Positions 1-10,261 of a stretch of 64,000 nt of DNA are shown here, piece after piece (within the stretch, counting starts at the first letter, position 1; every line of letters begins with the position of its first letter). The DNA is from Clonostachys chloroleuca (Eukaryota > Ascomycota > Sordariomycetes > Hypocreales > Bionectriaceae). Where the stretch lies: positions 32,054,001-32,118,000 of the forward strand of contig JBANAY010000003.1 of NCBI GenBank assembly GCA_037952775.1, in the 5' to 3' direction. Under the pieces are notes generated by a model, which made no database searches, was not told the DNA's origin, and saw only the letters and a program-made list of their open reading frames with translations. A program made the translations under genes and the position numbers.

Positions 1-425
1 ATTCCACATACCATCTTCCAAAGCATGGTAAGTTGTCTCGAGGAGTCTTCTATGCTGCGGATCCATACAAGCGGCCTCGCCGGGACTGATGGAAAAGAAG
101 GGTGCATCGAATGCCGCAATGGGTTCTTTCACGAAATGACCCCCACGGACAGGGAGCTGTAGTCCAGGATTTCAGTATAATGGTCATCCGATATGAATGA
201 AGGAATAAGACCTACCGTAGCAGGGCGACTGGTGTCAGGGTGATAGTATGCATCGATATTGAGCCTGTCTTCAGGAAACTCTGAGCTGGCTGACCGGCCT
301 TCCTGGATCATCTGCCAGAACTTTTCTGGAGAGGTAGCATCACCCGGAAATTCGAAGGCAAACCCAACGATGGCTAGAGCAGCCGATGCCTGAGATGACT
401 GACCACTAGGCGCGTACTCGTCCAT
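1..425 (-). CDS. Highly reducing polyketide synthase, N-terminal part (cut by window edge)
   Basis: This is the first part of a fungal iterative type I polyketide synthase, which builds reduced polyketide chains. Exon 1 is 425..216 (70 codons), the intron is 215..157 (GTAGGT...CTACAG, 59 nt), and exon 2 runs from 156 off the left edge. The ketosynthase domain begins near residue 16 with [13 protein letters not shown]. After the splice the frame reads RGGHFVKE, then [15 protein letters not shown] and [11 protein letters not shown], which are the standard N-terminal ketosynthase motifs of HR-PKSs. The active-site Cys lies beyond the edge. The ATG at 425 fits the usual 15-20 residues before the KS domain. 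An FSH1 hydrolase on the same strand 0.75 kb upstream resembles the LovG/HR-PKS pairing. The product cannot be predicted from this fragment. Confidence 0.9.
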
Positions 426-1177
426 TTTCTGGTAAAGACAGTCTGAGGGACAATATTGTGCTAATATGGCACAGCAGCTACAAATGGATTTTGCCAGCGA
501 GACTGGTATGTACGACAAGAATTTTGTGACAATGTAGTTGCAACTCTTCAAATTACAGGTAAGAATCCTATTTATGCCTTGAAAAGAGTCATGAGTACAT
601 GCCTAGACCTTGGTTCTTTACAGCCTCGTTTCGAGCTACCTGGCAGCCTATGGGATTTACAGGAGTGTACTTGACGTCTGGCCAACCAACATGCAGCAAA
701 CATGGTCCGGTGTGTCTGATCCGCGTGTCTTAGCTACCTGCCAGACTCGCGGCTCTGTATGAAGGTGTTGGCAACACATGTTACCCAGATTAATTATGGA
801 TACCCCATCAGGAAGCAAGAACTTTGGCTGAGATTTCTGATTGCTGTCTACAGCCGCCTCGAGATCGACGAAAGCAACCTCACGTAAGTCAGGCAGATTC
901 CACATTCTGGACCACACCATTTTCGGACTTGAGCATAGAAGGCGGCGGTTAGAACCCCTTGACCCTGCCAATATCTGGAAGGCTTGTTGGTGTGGAGGGA
1001 AGGGGGTGTATATCTCCAATTCACTACCTGGGCACGATCTGAGGCGTTGGTCTTCTGTTGCCACATGAGTTTGGCGATATATTCTCAAAGGAACGCCTTG
1101 CATGCCACTCCTGCATAAACTGCCTGCATGCTACATCAGTAATTGCCCTGCATATCGCCCGCCTACGCTGGAATCCT
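426..1177. other. Upstream region of the PKS gene
   Basis: This 750-bp interval lies between the PKS start and the 3' end of the FSH1-type gene. A 148-codon open frame on the minus strand (657-1103) overlaps another open frame, and I recognise no family in either. I read the interval as promoter plus the 3' UTR of the hydrolase, possibly with some decayed coding sequence. Confidence 0.4.
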
Positions 1178-2001
1178 TCATTCGGCTATCATTCGTTTGA
1201 CGGCTTCAGCTAGGGCTACTACCTCACTGGTCTCCCGTGGCACCGAATGCCCTGCACTGTGGGTGAGCTCTAGACTCCAAGGACCGGCGAACAGGCCTGC
1301 CAACATCTCTCCCTGCTTGGCATATTGCATATCCTGGGGGCTCCATGCATGGACTGCCCTGATGCTGAGCATCTCGTGGGGCGGTACGTCCCCTGGCCTA
1401 ATCTCCTCCATCTCACCCCTCTCTAGGCTCTCCCACCTCTGCGGCAAGATCCCGCACAAGAAGACAACCGACTCGATCATTGACTTGGCCTCTTGCAGTT
1501 CTGGATCAGGGTCCTGGCAGAAGAGCAGCGTCCCAATCATACTGGCACCCAACGAGAACCCAGCCACGCAATCATATGGCCCATTCTCGCAGATGTACGA
1601 CGCCAGATCGCGTACCGCCTCCACAGCGCTGCTCGCCGTTCCGTCGTAATAGCTGAAGCAGTTACGTGCGAGGGCATCACCGTAGGCCGATTCTACACCT
1701 GCCGCAGCTGGCCAGGGGTGGGCTCCATCTACGAAGGTGAACTCGTACTCGGGGCCGAGTTGGTAGCGCAAAGACGAGGTCTGAAGCTCGAGAATCTGCA
1801 GCCAATGTAAGATTTGTGAAAGGTATCTTTGACGGAGAGAGGGCGGGCAGGTAGAGTATGGCAATGCAGCCCAGCACACATCCGTAACCGCAAAAATCGA
1901 GAGGTATTGAAGCAAGCAAATCCAAAACCCACCTCGCTATTCGTACCGATCCCATGAAGAGACAAGATCCGGTAAGTGGCTTTCTTCTCCCCAAGAATCA
2001 T
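1178..2001 (-). CDS. FSH1-family serine hydrolase, LovG-like thioesterase candidate
   Basis: Serine hydrolase of the FSH1 family (PF03959), an alpha/beta-hydrolase group. LovG, the enzyme that releases the product of the lovastatin diketide/nonaketide HR-PKS, is a member. Exon 1 is 2001..1933 (23 codons, ending LHGIGTNSE), the intron is 1796..1932 (137 nt), and exon 2 is 1795..1178, giving 228 aa. The splice rebuilds the family N-terminus (SLHGIGTNSE then ILELQ...LR..LGP.YEF). The nucleophile elbow is GFSLGAS with Ser104. The likely catalytic His is in SAGHSVP (about His206), and an Asp lies in WSPQD. There is no signal peptide, so it is probably cytosolic. It reads toward the HR-PKS start on the same strand, which supports a role in releasing or editing that polyketide. 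This is an inference from position; other FSH1 proteins are general esterases. Confidence 0.85.
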
Positions 2002-2987
2002 TCTTGGTAGTGGAATGGGGGTGTATCAATGACAATGCTATCCCACTGGACTTGACTACAGGCAAATCTATGTTTTTTAACTCAATGGAACCCATCAATG
2101 CGCGTGTCATGAAATATTTCCTCTACCGCCGTCGCATGAAGGGCTGTCTCAACCTGACGTGGGTGATAGTACTGGGCTCTTCAGTGCAGTGACCACTCCG
2201 TTTCCATGGTGCATGATGTAAGATCACCAGCTCTGAAGACCGAGGGATTCCACCCTACAGGACCGAACGGTGGCCTACATAAATCACCGAGCAGACGGCC
2301 GCATTGTGCCATCGTTCTGGCATTGGAGCACCAACAGCCGGATTTTTGGCGTTGTGCCGATGTCATCCACGCCCCACGGCTTATGTATCATCTCAAACCG
2401 CTTCTCAGGGCTGAACCGCATGCACACACCCTTCCACATCGAATATCGTGCCGTAAGCATGCATATCGCACATGCCAAATCGGGGAGGGATCTCCTTTTG
2501 CTCGCCAATCGTGACATACCCCACAAAACTACCTCCCTTGGTAGGATGGCCCGGCTTCCTCGTATTTGCTCTCTCTCGATCTTGTGTTTCATTAAGTTTG
2601 TTCATCACTGTAAATCACGTGGCCTACTGGATCACCAGGTATGTACGTACTGGCACGACAAACTTGTAATTTGGACCCCCAGTACTCTGTACATAGTAAT
2701 CGATGCTCTGAATCACGTCCTCCGCTCTGTTCAATCAATGCTACACTACGAATGTGTTGATTTCAACTTTATCTTGGTGTGGACGGTTTGGGTATGGACC
2801 GCCAATTGTATTCTTAAAAAATGTGTGATCAGATTACGTGCTGCCTGATCTTGGGATATACCCTTGTTTACGGCGAAACCAAAAAAAAAAAAAAAAAAAA
2901 AATAAAAAGCTACACTACACAGACAGACCAAAAAAAAAATAGAACCACACAGGTTCCAGAGCCCTAGAAGTGATGTTACCCAGCGCA
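2002..2987. other. Intergenic region with an A22 tract
   Basis: This region lies between the FSH1-type start and the 3' end of the SAT4-type gene. It holds only short open frames without family features. An uninterrupted run of 22 A lies at 2881-2902, followed by further A-rich sequence to 2940, about 50 bp from the stop of the SAT4-type gene and therefore in or near its 3' UTR. Confidence 0.5.
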
Positions 2988-4295
2988 TCAGCGCTGTGTG
3001 CTTGAGACTTCAAACTCTCTCCGCATCTGGGGAGGTGCCATTGCGGAGTGGTTGGCTTGCCTGTCTTGATTTTGAGCCATCACATCCGACTCAATCCGCA
3101 CGTAGTGTGAACTATGATGCATCGAGATATTCTGCATTGAGATCTGCGAAGTCTGCCACTCACTTTCCTTGCTGCCCTTGGTCGACTTGAACCCTGAAAT
3201 GGCAGAGCGGTCGCGGCCACTCGAGAATCCCGAAGCACCGAGCAGGCTGGTCGAGACCTTCTTGGCATGCCTTTCCCCGTTCTGGGCGAATAGGCTGTAG
3301 ACGGTCGGGAGGCATGCGCAGATAATCGAGGTGTTTGTCTCTACGTTGGTCCAAATTCCAGGGACGGCGAATGTGTCTGTGGTTACGAACGATCATCAGC
3401 AGCTGTTGGGTTGTACGAAGCATTTGTGCAGCAAAAGACTTACACGTGAGGTCCGCAACATCGATGGTGAACATATATACGATTCGGACTATGCTTGCGA
3501 CTACCACACTGCGATGGAAATAGTTAGTCTTGCGTCTTGACAATTCTTGGATCATTCCACTTACAATCCGCCCAGTAGGAAAACCAACGAGAGGAGGATT
3601 TTCTTCCGGCTCGACAGCTGCAGCCGCCACACTCGCGCCTGCGGGATGGCGAGTATGATTAGATCCAGGACAATATTGATCACCCCGCTCGCGCACCAAA
3701 ATGGCTTCTGGTTGATACTGGTTGACGGTATTGTGAGTGTCCATTGTGCGTGGATCGGGTTGTAGGCAAAGATGAGACCGCAGACCGCCGAGAGAAAGTG
3801 ACCAAAGCAGACGGCGCCAATAATGCGCAGCTGGAGCTTTTGCATTTTCTCGATGCTGAAGATCCGGGAGTAGAAGAACAGCACAGACGCCTTGGAGAGA
3901 AACATGCTTGCATTGTAGATGGTATTATTCGCGAGAGCGATCTGGGAAACCACCATGGCCTGATGTTAGCCAAAGGACCGTGAGCAGTGCCCCACAGGGT
4001 TCTGCCTACATACCTTCATGTAAGTCTCAAGTTCTGGGATGGTATAGCCTGTGATATGATAGCCAGCGTGGACAAGTGTAGCGGCCAAGACCGTGGTAGC
4101 TAGGAAGCCATATGCAAAAACGAGAGCTCCCAGGATAAACCAATCGTCCCAGCCATACTCGGTCGAGTGCCGCTGGATAAAACGAAGAAGGACACACAGC
4201 GTAGACAAGCCAGTCATGACTGACGCTTCAATAATGCAGGTCACGTATAGTGGACTAATGCCATCAGGATGCGGAACGAAGTCGGCGGCGCTCAT
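2988..4295 (-). CDS. SAT4/rhodopsin-domain seven-helix membrane protein (Pth11-like class)
   Basis: Integral membrane protein of the large fungal SAT4 family (rhodopsin domain, PF20684), often called Pth11-like; most members have no assigned ligand. There are four exons: 4295..4014, 3959..3565, 3508..3444 and 3376..2988, with introns of 54, 56 and 67 nt. The total is 1131 nt, 376 aa. Exon 1 starts MSAADFVPHPDGISP and contains the family motif GWDDW. Helices alternate through SKASVLFFYSRIF, the FGHFLSAVCGLIF segment and the NIVLDLIILAIP segment. Exon 3 supplies VVVASIVRIVYMF, and exon 4 supplies NTSIICACLPTVYSLF before a hydrophilic Ser-rich tail of about 100 residues. An upstream in-frame ATG exists, but the chosen start matches the short N-terminus typical of the family. 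It is divergent to the hydrolase at 4977. Confidence 0.85.
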
Positions 4296-4976
4296 GTCGA
4301 AAACAAAGATTGACAACTGGACAAAGCACGATATCTGGCGAGATAGCCACAGAGAATCACAAGTCGTTTGGATGCAAGCCTGGCTGGGCTGAACAAGCTG
4401 TCTACTATGTACTCGTGAGTAGAAATCGGAGACATGATATTGTGGAATGGGCGACGAAGGTGCCGATCCTTCAACGGACCGACTCCACGCAATCGGCAAT
4501 ATTACGTTGAAAGACATCGGATGCTGATGGGCGTTTGTAATTCTCTTGCATCCACCACCTTGCTGTCGAGCATGATCTGGTGTTGGTTGGGCGGACACCC
4601 CGATGTCACCCTACCATCAATCTGCAGCCTCGCATTGATTGTGCCTCCTGCAGGGTGACCAGCTGAAGGGGTAAGCAGCCAACCAACCAACATATGTAAC
4701 CTCCGTGAGGCAGCAAGCAGTGCGCCTTGGCCCGTTATGTTGGTTGGTCCTCTTCTGCATATCACAACACACAGGCAGACACTTGACTCTCCCCCTCCCC
4801 CGTGCATCAAGTATTTCTCCCCCATCTCTCTCCTTCTTCTTGTTTTTCCTTTATCCATTTCCCCATGGATTAGAGAAACCAGTCCAAGCCCGTCCCACGC
4901 AAAGAATCGCCACCAGGACATCAATTCCCCTAGTTCTACCCTGCATACCTTCAAGCTCACCCTTGAAGTAAGACAA
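4296..4976. promoter_or_regulatory. Divergent intergenic region with CT-rich leader
   Basis: This interval separates the SAT4-type gene (minus) from the alpha/beta hydrolase (plus) and should hold both promoters. A strongly pyrimidine-rich stretch at about 4780-4865 lies 110-200 bp upstream of the hydrolase ATG. Such tracts are common near fungal transcription starts. I see no clear TATA box. Confidence 0.5.
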
Positions 4977-5768
4977 ATGTCAGCTACCAGCAAACCAACT
5001 CTTCTCCTCGTCCATGGCGGCTGGCATGTCCCGGCCAGCTACGCGAAGCTTGCAGCCGCGTTGCGCAGTGCCGGCTTTGAGGTGCACATCCCACGCCACC
5101 CTTCCACCAACGGGAGCCGCCCCCCAAATGCCAACCTGGCAACCGACTCGGATCAGATCCGGGCCTATGCCGCCAGTCTCGTAGAGGCTGGCCGCGATGT
5201 AGCTGTGCTGATGCACAGCTACGGAGGCCAGGTCGGCACAAACTCCCTGCACGGCCTGAGCGCCGCCGCAAGAGCCGCCAAGGGCCTTGACGGCGGCGTC
5301 ACGCACCTCATCTACATGGCCTCCTTTGCCCTCCCCGAGGGGAAGAGCATGACCGACAAGGTCGATGAGTTTGGCCACATGGACCGCATGCCCGTCGCCT
5401 TTGACTTCGCCGAGGATGACAGCTGCACGCCCAACTACCCGCGCGAAGGCCTTGTTGGCGAGCCCTTTGTGGAGTCTGTTGATGCCCAGGAGCTCAAGGC
5501 TTACTTTGATACGCTTGTCCGCTGGAACGGAAAGTGCATGTACGAGCCGCTCACCAATACGCCAGCTTGGCGCGATGATGTCAAGGTGTTCTTCATCTAC
5601 ACAAAGGGCGATCTCACTGTCCCAGTCGACTACCAGAAGAACATGGCTGAGCATCTTGAGAAGGAGGGCAAGACAGTGCAGACGGTGGAGATAGAGACGG
5701 GACATTGCCCAAACCTAACCGCGGTGGATGAAGTGGTCCAGGCTGTCCAAAAGTTTGCATCTCAGTAA
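4977..5768 (+). CDS. Alpha/beta hydrolase (AB_hydrolase_6 type)
   Basis: Single-exon alpha/beta-hydrolase-fold protein of 263 aa; substrate unknown. The oxyanion-loop motif LLVHGGWH lies at residues 10-17. The nucleophile elbow is MHSYGGQVG with Ser81. A plausible acid is Asp212 in YTKGDLTVP, and the His is His243 in ETGHCPNL. The order and spacing match the Ser-Asp-His triad of the fold. The frame stays open about 80 codons further upstream, but that part translates pyrimidine-rich leader, so the ATG at 4977 directly before the fold is preferred. There is no signal peptide or membrane segment, so it is likely cytosolic. It could take part in the neighbouring polyketide locus, but nothing in the sequence shows that. 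Similar proteins are annotated as esterases or lactonases. Confidence 0.85.
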   Translation: MSATSKPTLLLVHGGWHVPASYAKLAAALRSAGFEVHIPRHPSTNGSRPPNANLATDSDQIRAYAASLVEAGRDVAVLMHSYGGQVGTNSLHGLSAAARAAKGLDGGVTHLIYMASFALPEGKSMTDKVDEFGHMDRMPVAFDFAEDDSCTPNYPREGLVGEPFVESVDAQELKAYFDTLVRWNGKCMYEPLTNTPAWRDDVKVFFIYTKGDLTVPVDYQKNMAEHLEKEGKTVQTVEIETGHCPNLTAVDEVVQAVQKFASQ

Positions 5769-5864
5769 GCTGCCTAGGTCCCAAGAAATGGCGGGAGAAG
5801 ATCTAGGCTTCCTTGCATAAGCTGTTGCAATGGGCCAGTTACCCCGTATATCCTACGACAGGGA

Positions 5865-7349
5865 CTAGCACATTAATTCGTGTAGCCCGCTTGAAAGCTT
5901 CATGCTTTCTATATAGTCTGGGTAGCCTGGAAGATGGCGTGCTTCCCAGTACTGCTCACCAATAACCTGAAACTCAATGCTACCATGCTTAACACCCAGT
6001 TGATCCATAAGGAAATCTATTTCAATATCCCACAGGTAATAATCACCAACAAAACATATACAGTGTAGTCGTGGCAAACTTGATGAGCACTGTCTAGTAA
6101 ACGCATGGATTACTGTAGTGATATAATGCTCTGGACGCGACTCATCCATGCTCATGTTCTTGAACTCTTGGTTTGAGACTGCTTCTGGATAAGACATCCA
6201 CAAAACCGCGTCTTTGTGGGTTAGCATCGAAGGTGTCAGGCAGAGCGTTTCAAGCCTGTCCGGGATATAGCGCTCCATAGGCTGAGGGCCAGGCCCCACG
6301 CCAGTCAGAGACATCAATGGCTCATCAAGATGGGTCAGTCGTTGGAAATCGCGAAGGCCGTTCCACGATCCCACGGTAGCTATTCCTGGGTCGGCAGCCT
6401 GTAGCGCCTCCTCATCTAGCCGAAAACGCAGGGTCTCTAGCGTGCCTTACACTGGTAATAAAGCTGTAATGATCCGATCATAGTCCAGAATAGAATCAGA
6501 TCCTATAGTAGCGTCCTCTTGATACTGCTAAATCCAGGAGAGTGTCCTTAAGTTCCGTGTGTAGGTGAGGATTTTAGCTAAACAACGTGGGTAGACCCAG
6601 TCGACCTCAAGCGAAGTCAGATGGTCAAGGTTAGGCTCACCAATCGGCCAGTAGAATACTTCTGGATTTGGCAGACATATTACCAAGTCTGTGACAGTTG
6701 GAAGGCAAAGCAGAGATATAGCCTCGATGAAATACTCATCATCGTCATATTCTTCAAAGGGATCGTCTCTTTGCTTACAATAAACCAAGTGGCTCAGCTG
6801 CCCAAACTTAGGCAGCTTGCCAAAAGTTGTAAACTCAGGTAATTGACCAAGGACTTTAGACTGTAGAACTCGAGGGACGATTTCACACTCATGAATGAAG
6901 TTATGGGTGATGGCGAGGAATACAGTCTTGGAGAGATTGGCGATTAAAAGGCCAGCAAGTGCATCTATACTGCCTGACCTTAACTGGTTAATCCACAAGC
7001 TGGTATAAGGGACCTGGGTCTGCTTGATCGTAGCTTGGAATTGATGTAGGGGTACTGTAGTCGTATCCAGAAGAGGACGTGTTACCCCAGCTGCAAAGTC
7101 AGTTCTACACAGAGTTACCGAGTCTATGTAGACGAATAGCTCTGGTCTCTCCAGGAGGGTGCGGAGGAGCGGGATAATTGGAGGTATTTCATGGTGATAC
7201 CAGTACAGAAAAATCGTAGAATAAAGAAAGGGCTCAGTAGAGTGGCGCAGGGAATTATTAACCCGGCAGAGCTTTGCAAGATCAGATCGTGGGACGAAGC
7301 CCAATACGTGATCAATAATTTCGTTGGGAAGGCTGGGGAGCCGCATCAT
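5865..7349 (-). pseudogene. F-box protein gene interrupted by two in-frame stop codons
   Basis: F-box proteins act as substrate receptors of SCF ubiquitin ligases. The frame opens at 7349 with an F-box: LPSLPNEIIDHVLGFVP, then LAKLCRVNNSLRH. It continues as a leucine-rich C-terminal part typical of large fungal F-box families. A TAG at 6530..6528 ends the first frame after 273 codons, and a TAA lies at 6449..6447. The same frame then stays open to the stop at 5865. The sequence between and after the stops still reads as protein (DYDRIITALLPV, then GTLETLRFRLDEEA), so the full ancestral length was about 494 residues. Both stops could come from CAG/CAA by C-to-T change, as in repeat-induced point mutation. 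A functional 273-aa truncated F-box protein remains possible. Confidence 0.75.
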
Positions 7350-7679
7350 GATGTTGTTGCGGATGAATGACGGAATTGAGATGGCAAGAGGTTTTCAAGT
7401 AAACCTGAGAGGTAGAGGGCTAGTCGCACCCAATCGGCTGCATCGAATATAAATAAATGAAAAATAACATGGCTGGGCAAGTTTGACATGTGCAAAGGGG
7501 ACACTGGGCTGGTCTGACTGTGCCCCTCTTTCTCCGTAAGATGAGTTTGATTGTGCCCTCCTCTCCGTAAAAGATGATCAGAACAGAAGTCTTGTTCTAG
7601 CTGATCAATTTCCTAGATTGCTTCACCTCTTCCTTCAACGCAAGCTATCTATTTATTATGCATTAGACATACATCTGTC
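7350..7679. other. Intergenic region with a short imperfect direct repeat
   Basis: This is AT-rich sequence between the F-box gene start and the 5S rRNA gene. Two imperfect copies of a unit of about 30 bp (both containing TGTGCCC then CTCTCCGTAA or CTTTCTCCGTAA) lie at about 7518-7577. I see no coding signal. Confidence 0.5.
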
Positions 7680-7798
7680 ACATACGACCATACCTATTCG
7701 AGAACACGCGATCCCGTCCGCTCTCGCCTAGTTAAACGGATAAGGGGCCGATTAGTAGTTGGGTCGGTGACGACCAGCGAATACCGGCTGTTGTATGT
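7680..7798 (+). rRNA. 5S ribosomal RNA gene
   Basis: The sequence is about 119 nt long and begins ACATACGACCATACC. It contains GATCCCGTCCGCTCTC and the conserved block TAGTAGTTGGGTCGGTGACG, and ends GGCTGTTGTATGT. The terminal helix (ACATAC with GTATGT), a helix-III-type pairing (GCGA with TCGC) and the hairpin GGTCG-GTGA-CGACC are all intact, so it is probably a working gene. A T run (7798-7802) follows at once, as expected for RNA polymerase III termination. In most filamentous ascomycetes 5S genes are dispersed single copies transcribed from an internal promoter by TFIIIA/TFIIIC/TFIIIB, and this copy fits that pattern. A few bases differ from common fungal 5S sequences in loop regions. Confidence 0.95.
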
Positions 7799-8340
7799 TT
7801 TTGATTTTATTTTTTGCTTTTCATTTTCTTTTTGGTGCTTGATCTTTGAGAGTATTTAGGTTTCTATGGCTGTTGTCAAAGTTACCTGCCTTGGGAAAAT
7901 AAATGAGGTGGTGATTGGCCAATTCCACTTTAAAGTTACTAGCTTGCACAAGTCGAAAACATCTGGCATAACTAGACCAGCAGCCCCAAAATGCAAGGAT
8001 TATTCAGGATGCAATAGTGTGTTATTTGCTTTTTATGAGTTATTCTTGCCAGTCGAAGAAAGAACCTAAATCTGCCACGTGAATATCCGAGGCCGAACGT
8101 GGCGTAGTGATGTGTCACTCACTTATTGTGATGGCTTTTGCTCTATCTGAAGTTGCTGACATCATGGACTCGTTTCCAGCCTCTTCACTAGTTCTCTGTA
8201 CACACTCGCTCCCCGCAATGTGAAAAGTCTAAGACTTGTAGACCGATCAATGTTCCCCAAGTTTTTGTCAAATAAGTCCTTGTGGCATATGCAGTGCACC
8301 TGAAGGAAAACTTGCATTGGGGAGCCCTCACTCAGATCCA
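7799..8340. promoter_or_regulatory. Upstream region of the photolyase gene
   Basis: No gene is recognised here; a 67-codon open frame at 7866-8069 has no family features. A palindromic CACGTG lies at 8076-8081, about 260 bp before the photolyase ATG. GATC-containing sites, the core of White Collar binding elements, also occur, but such short sites are expected by chance. Confidence 0.4.
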
Positions 8341-10261
8341 ATGGCCAAAACTCGAGTCATCTACTGGTTCCGCACCGACTTGCGACTTCATGATTCGCCA
8401 GCCCTCAAAGCTGCCTTGGATCTGAATCCTACTGCATTCTGGCCTATATTCACCTGGGATCCGCACTATGTATACCGGGCAAGAGGAGGCCTCAACAGAT
8501 GGCAGTTTTTGTGAGTTGCGCATATATCGTTATATCATCCTTGTGAATGGTTATTGACCTAAATCTGCATACCAAAGACTGGACTGTCAAAATGATCTAT
8601 CCAAGTCCATAAGCAAACTGAACCCGAAGCTGAAACTCTTCGTTCTGAGGGAAGCACCCCAGTCATTGTTCCCAAAGCTCTTCAAGGCTTGGGAGGTCAC
8701 CCATCTCGTCTTTGAAAAAGACACAGACTCCTATGGCCGCGAGAGAGACCAGGTGGTCATGGAGGCAGCCAAAAAGGCCGGTGTCGTGGTCATTGTAAAG
8801 TCGGGGAGAACATTGTGGGACAGTGACGAGATTGTCAAGAAGAATGGAGGCGAGCCCACAATGTCGATGGCTGCACTGCGCGCGGCAGGAGGCAAGGTGG
8901 GAAAGATTCCTAGGCCAATTCCAGCTCCAAAGCATCTGCCGGATCCTGGCGAAATGGCGGTTGACTTTGAGCAAGACCAGCCTGAAACCGCCCCGGATTT
9001 GAATGCCTCCCGCCGGACGGAGAAGGATACTGGCTACAGGAGCATCGCCGGCCCTTCAGGGGACTTCGCTATTGAGACGATGGAGGAGCTAGGATTTCCC
9101 TCCGCAACAACGCCTCACCGCGGTGGAGAGTCCATTGCTCTCGAGCGACTTGACAAGATCATCCAGGACACCAAATACACTGCGACTTTTGAGAAACCCA
9201 ATACCAGTCCGGCCCAGTTCGACCCTCCCGCAACGACATTCCTTTCCCCTTTTCTTCATTTCGGGGCTCTCTCCGTTCGCGAATTCTATTGGAGAGTCCA
9301 GGACGTGGTTGATGCCTATGGAAAAGGCGCCTCCTCACCCCCAACGAGCTTGACGGGCCAGCTCCTCTTCCGGGACATGTACTTTGCTGCCCAGGCCGCC
9401 CTCGGACCAGTCTTCCACCAAACCGCCAATAACCCATCCTGCAGATTTATTCCCTGGCATCTACCTTCTAAGACCGACCCTTCAACTGGCATCGTCACTG
9501 GAGAGTATCACTTAGACAGCGACACGGCAGAAACCTGGTTCCAGCGCTGGAAGCACGGCGTCACAGGATTCCCCTGGATCGACGCCCTGATGCGGCAGCT
9601 CAAGCAAGACGGCTGGATGCACCATCTCGGCCGGCACAGCGTCGCCTGCTTCCTCACCCGCGGCGGCTGCTACATAGACTGGGAGCGCGGGGCCGAAGTT
9701 TTCGAGGAGTGGCTGCTCGACCACGAGCCGGCCTGCAACGCCGGGAACTGGCAGTGGCTGTCATGCACCGCCTTCTTTGCGCAGTTCTTCCGCTGCTACA
9801 GCCCCGTGGCATTTGGTAAGAAGTGGGACAAGGAGGGGGCCCTGATTCGCAAGTTTGTTCCTGAGCTGAAGGACCTGGACGCCAAGTACATCTACGAGCC
9901 GTGGAAGGCCCCCCTCCCAGACTTGAAGAAGGCAGGTATTCGTCTCAAGGGCAATGGCTTAGATGATAAAGAGGACGGAACGTATCCGAAGCCCATGTTC
10001 GACTTTAATGAGCGGCGGCAGATTTGCATTGATGCTATGAAGAAGGCCTACGATGTTGGCCTCCATGGGGCGGACAAGCAGGTGTTGGATGGGAGCTGGA
10101 GAGAACTCTTCCCAGATTCAGATACATCCGAGGTTCGCGGCGAGCTCGATATTGACGGTGAAGATGGTGGGGATAAAAAGGGTCGGGAGTCTCACGTGGG
10201 TGAGAAACGTGCTAAGCCCAAGAATACCATAGCGGCTGCGTTCAAGAAGCAGAAGAAGTGA
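8341..10261 (+). CDS. (6-4) photolyase / cryptochrome
   Basis: Blue-light-driven repair enzyme that reverts (6-4) pyrimidine photoproducts using FAD; fungal members can also act in light signalling. Exon 1 is 8341..8510, the intron 8511..8577 (67 nt, GTGAGT...AAG) and exon 2 8578..10261, giving 617 aa. The N-terminal photolyase domain starts IYWFRTDLRLHDSPALKAAL. The FAD domain contains FLSPFLHFGALSVREFYW, TGQLLFRDMYFAAQAAL, the (6-4)-type HHLGRHSVACFLTRG and AGNWQWLSCTAFFAQFF. His406 and His410 correspond to the two active-site histidines of animal (6-4) photolyases. The tail after about residue 540 is acidic then Lys-rich (ending AAAFKKQKK), a likely nuclear localisation signal. I chose the ATG at 8341 because upstream codons in frame lack an ATG. 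Repair rather than pure signalling function is inferred from motifs. Confidence 0.93.

Noticed and set aside
657..1103. 148-codon minus-strand open frame upstream of the PKS
   Set aside because: It has no recognisable domain and overlaps another open frame on the same strand. It lies in the expected promoter or 3' UTR space.
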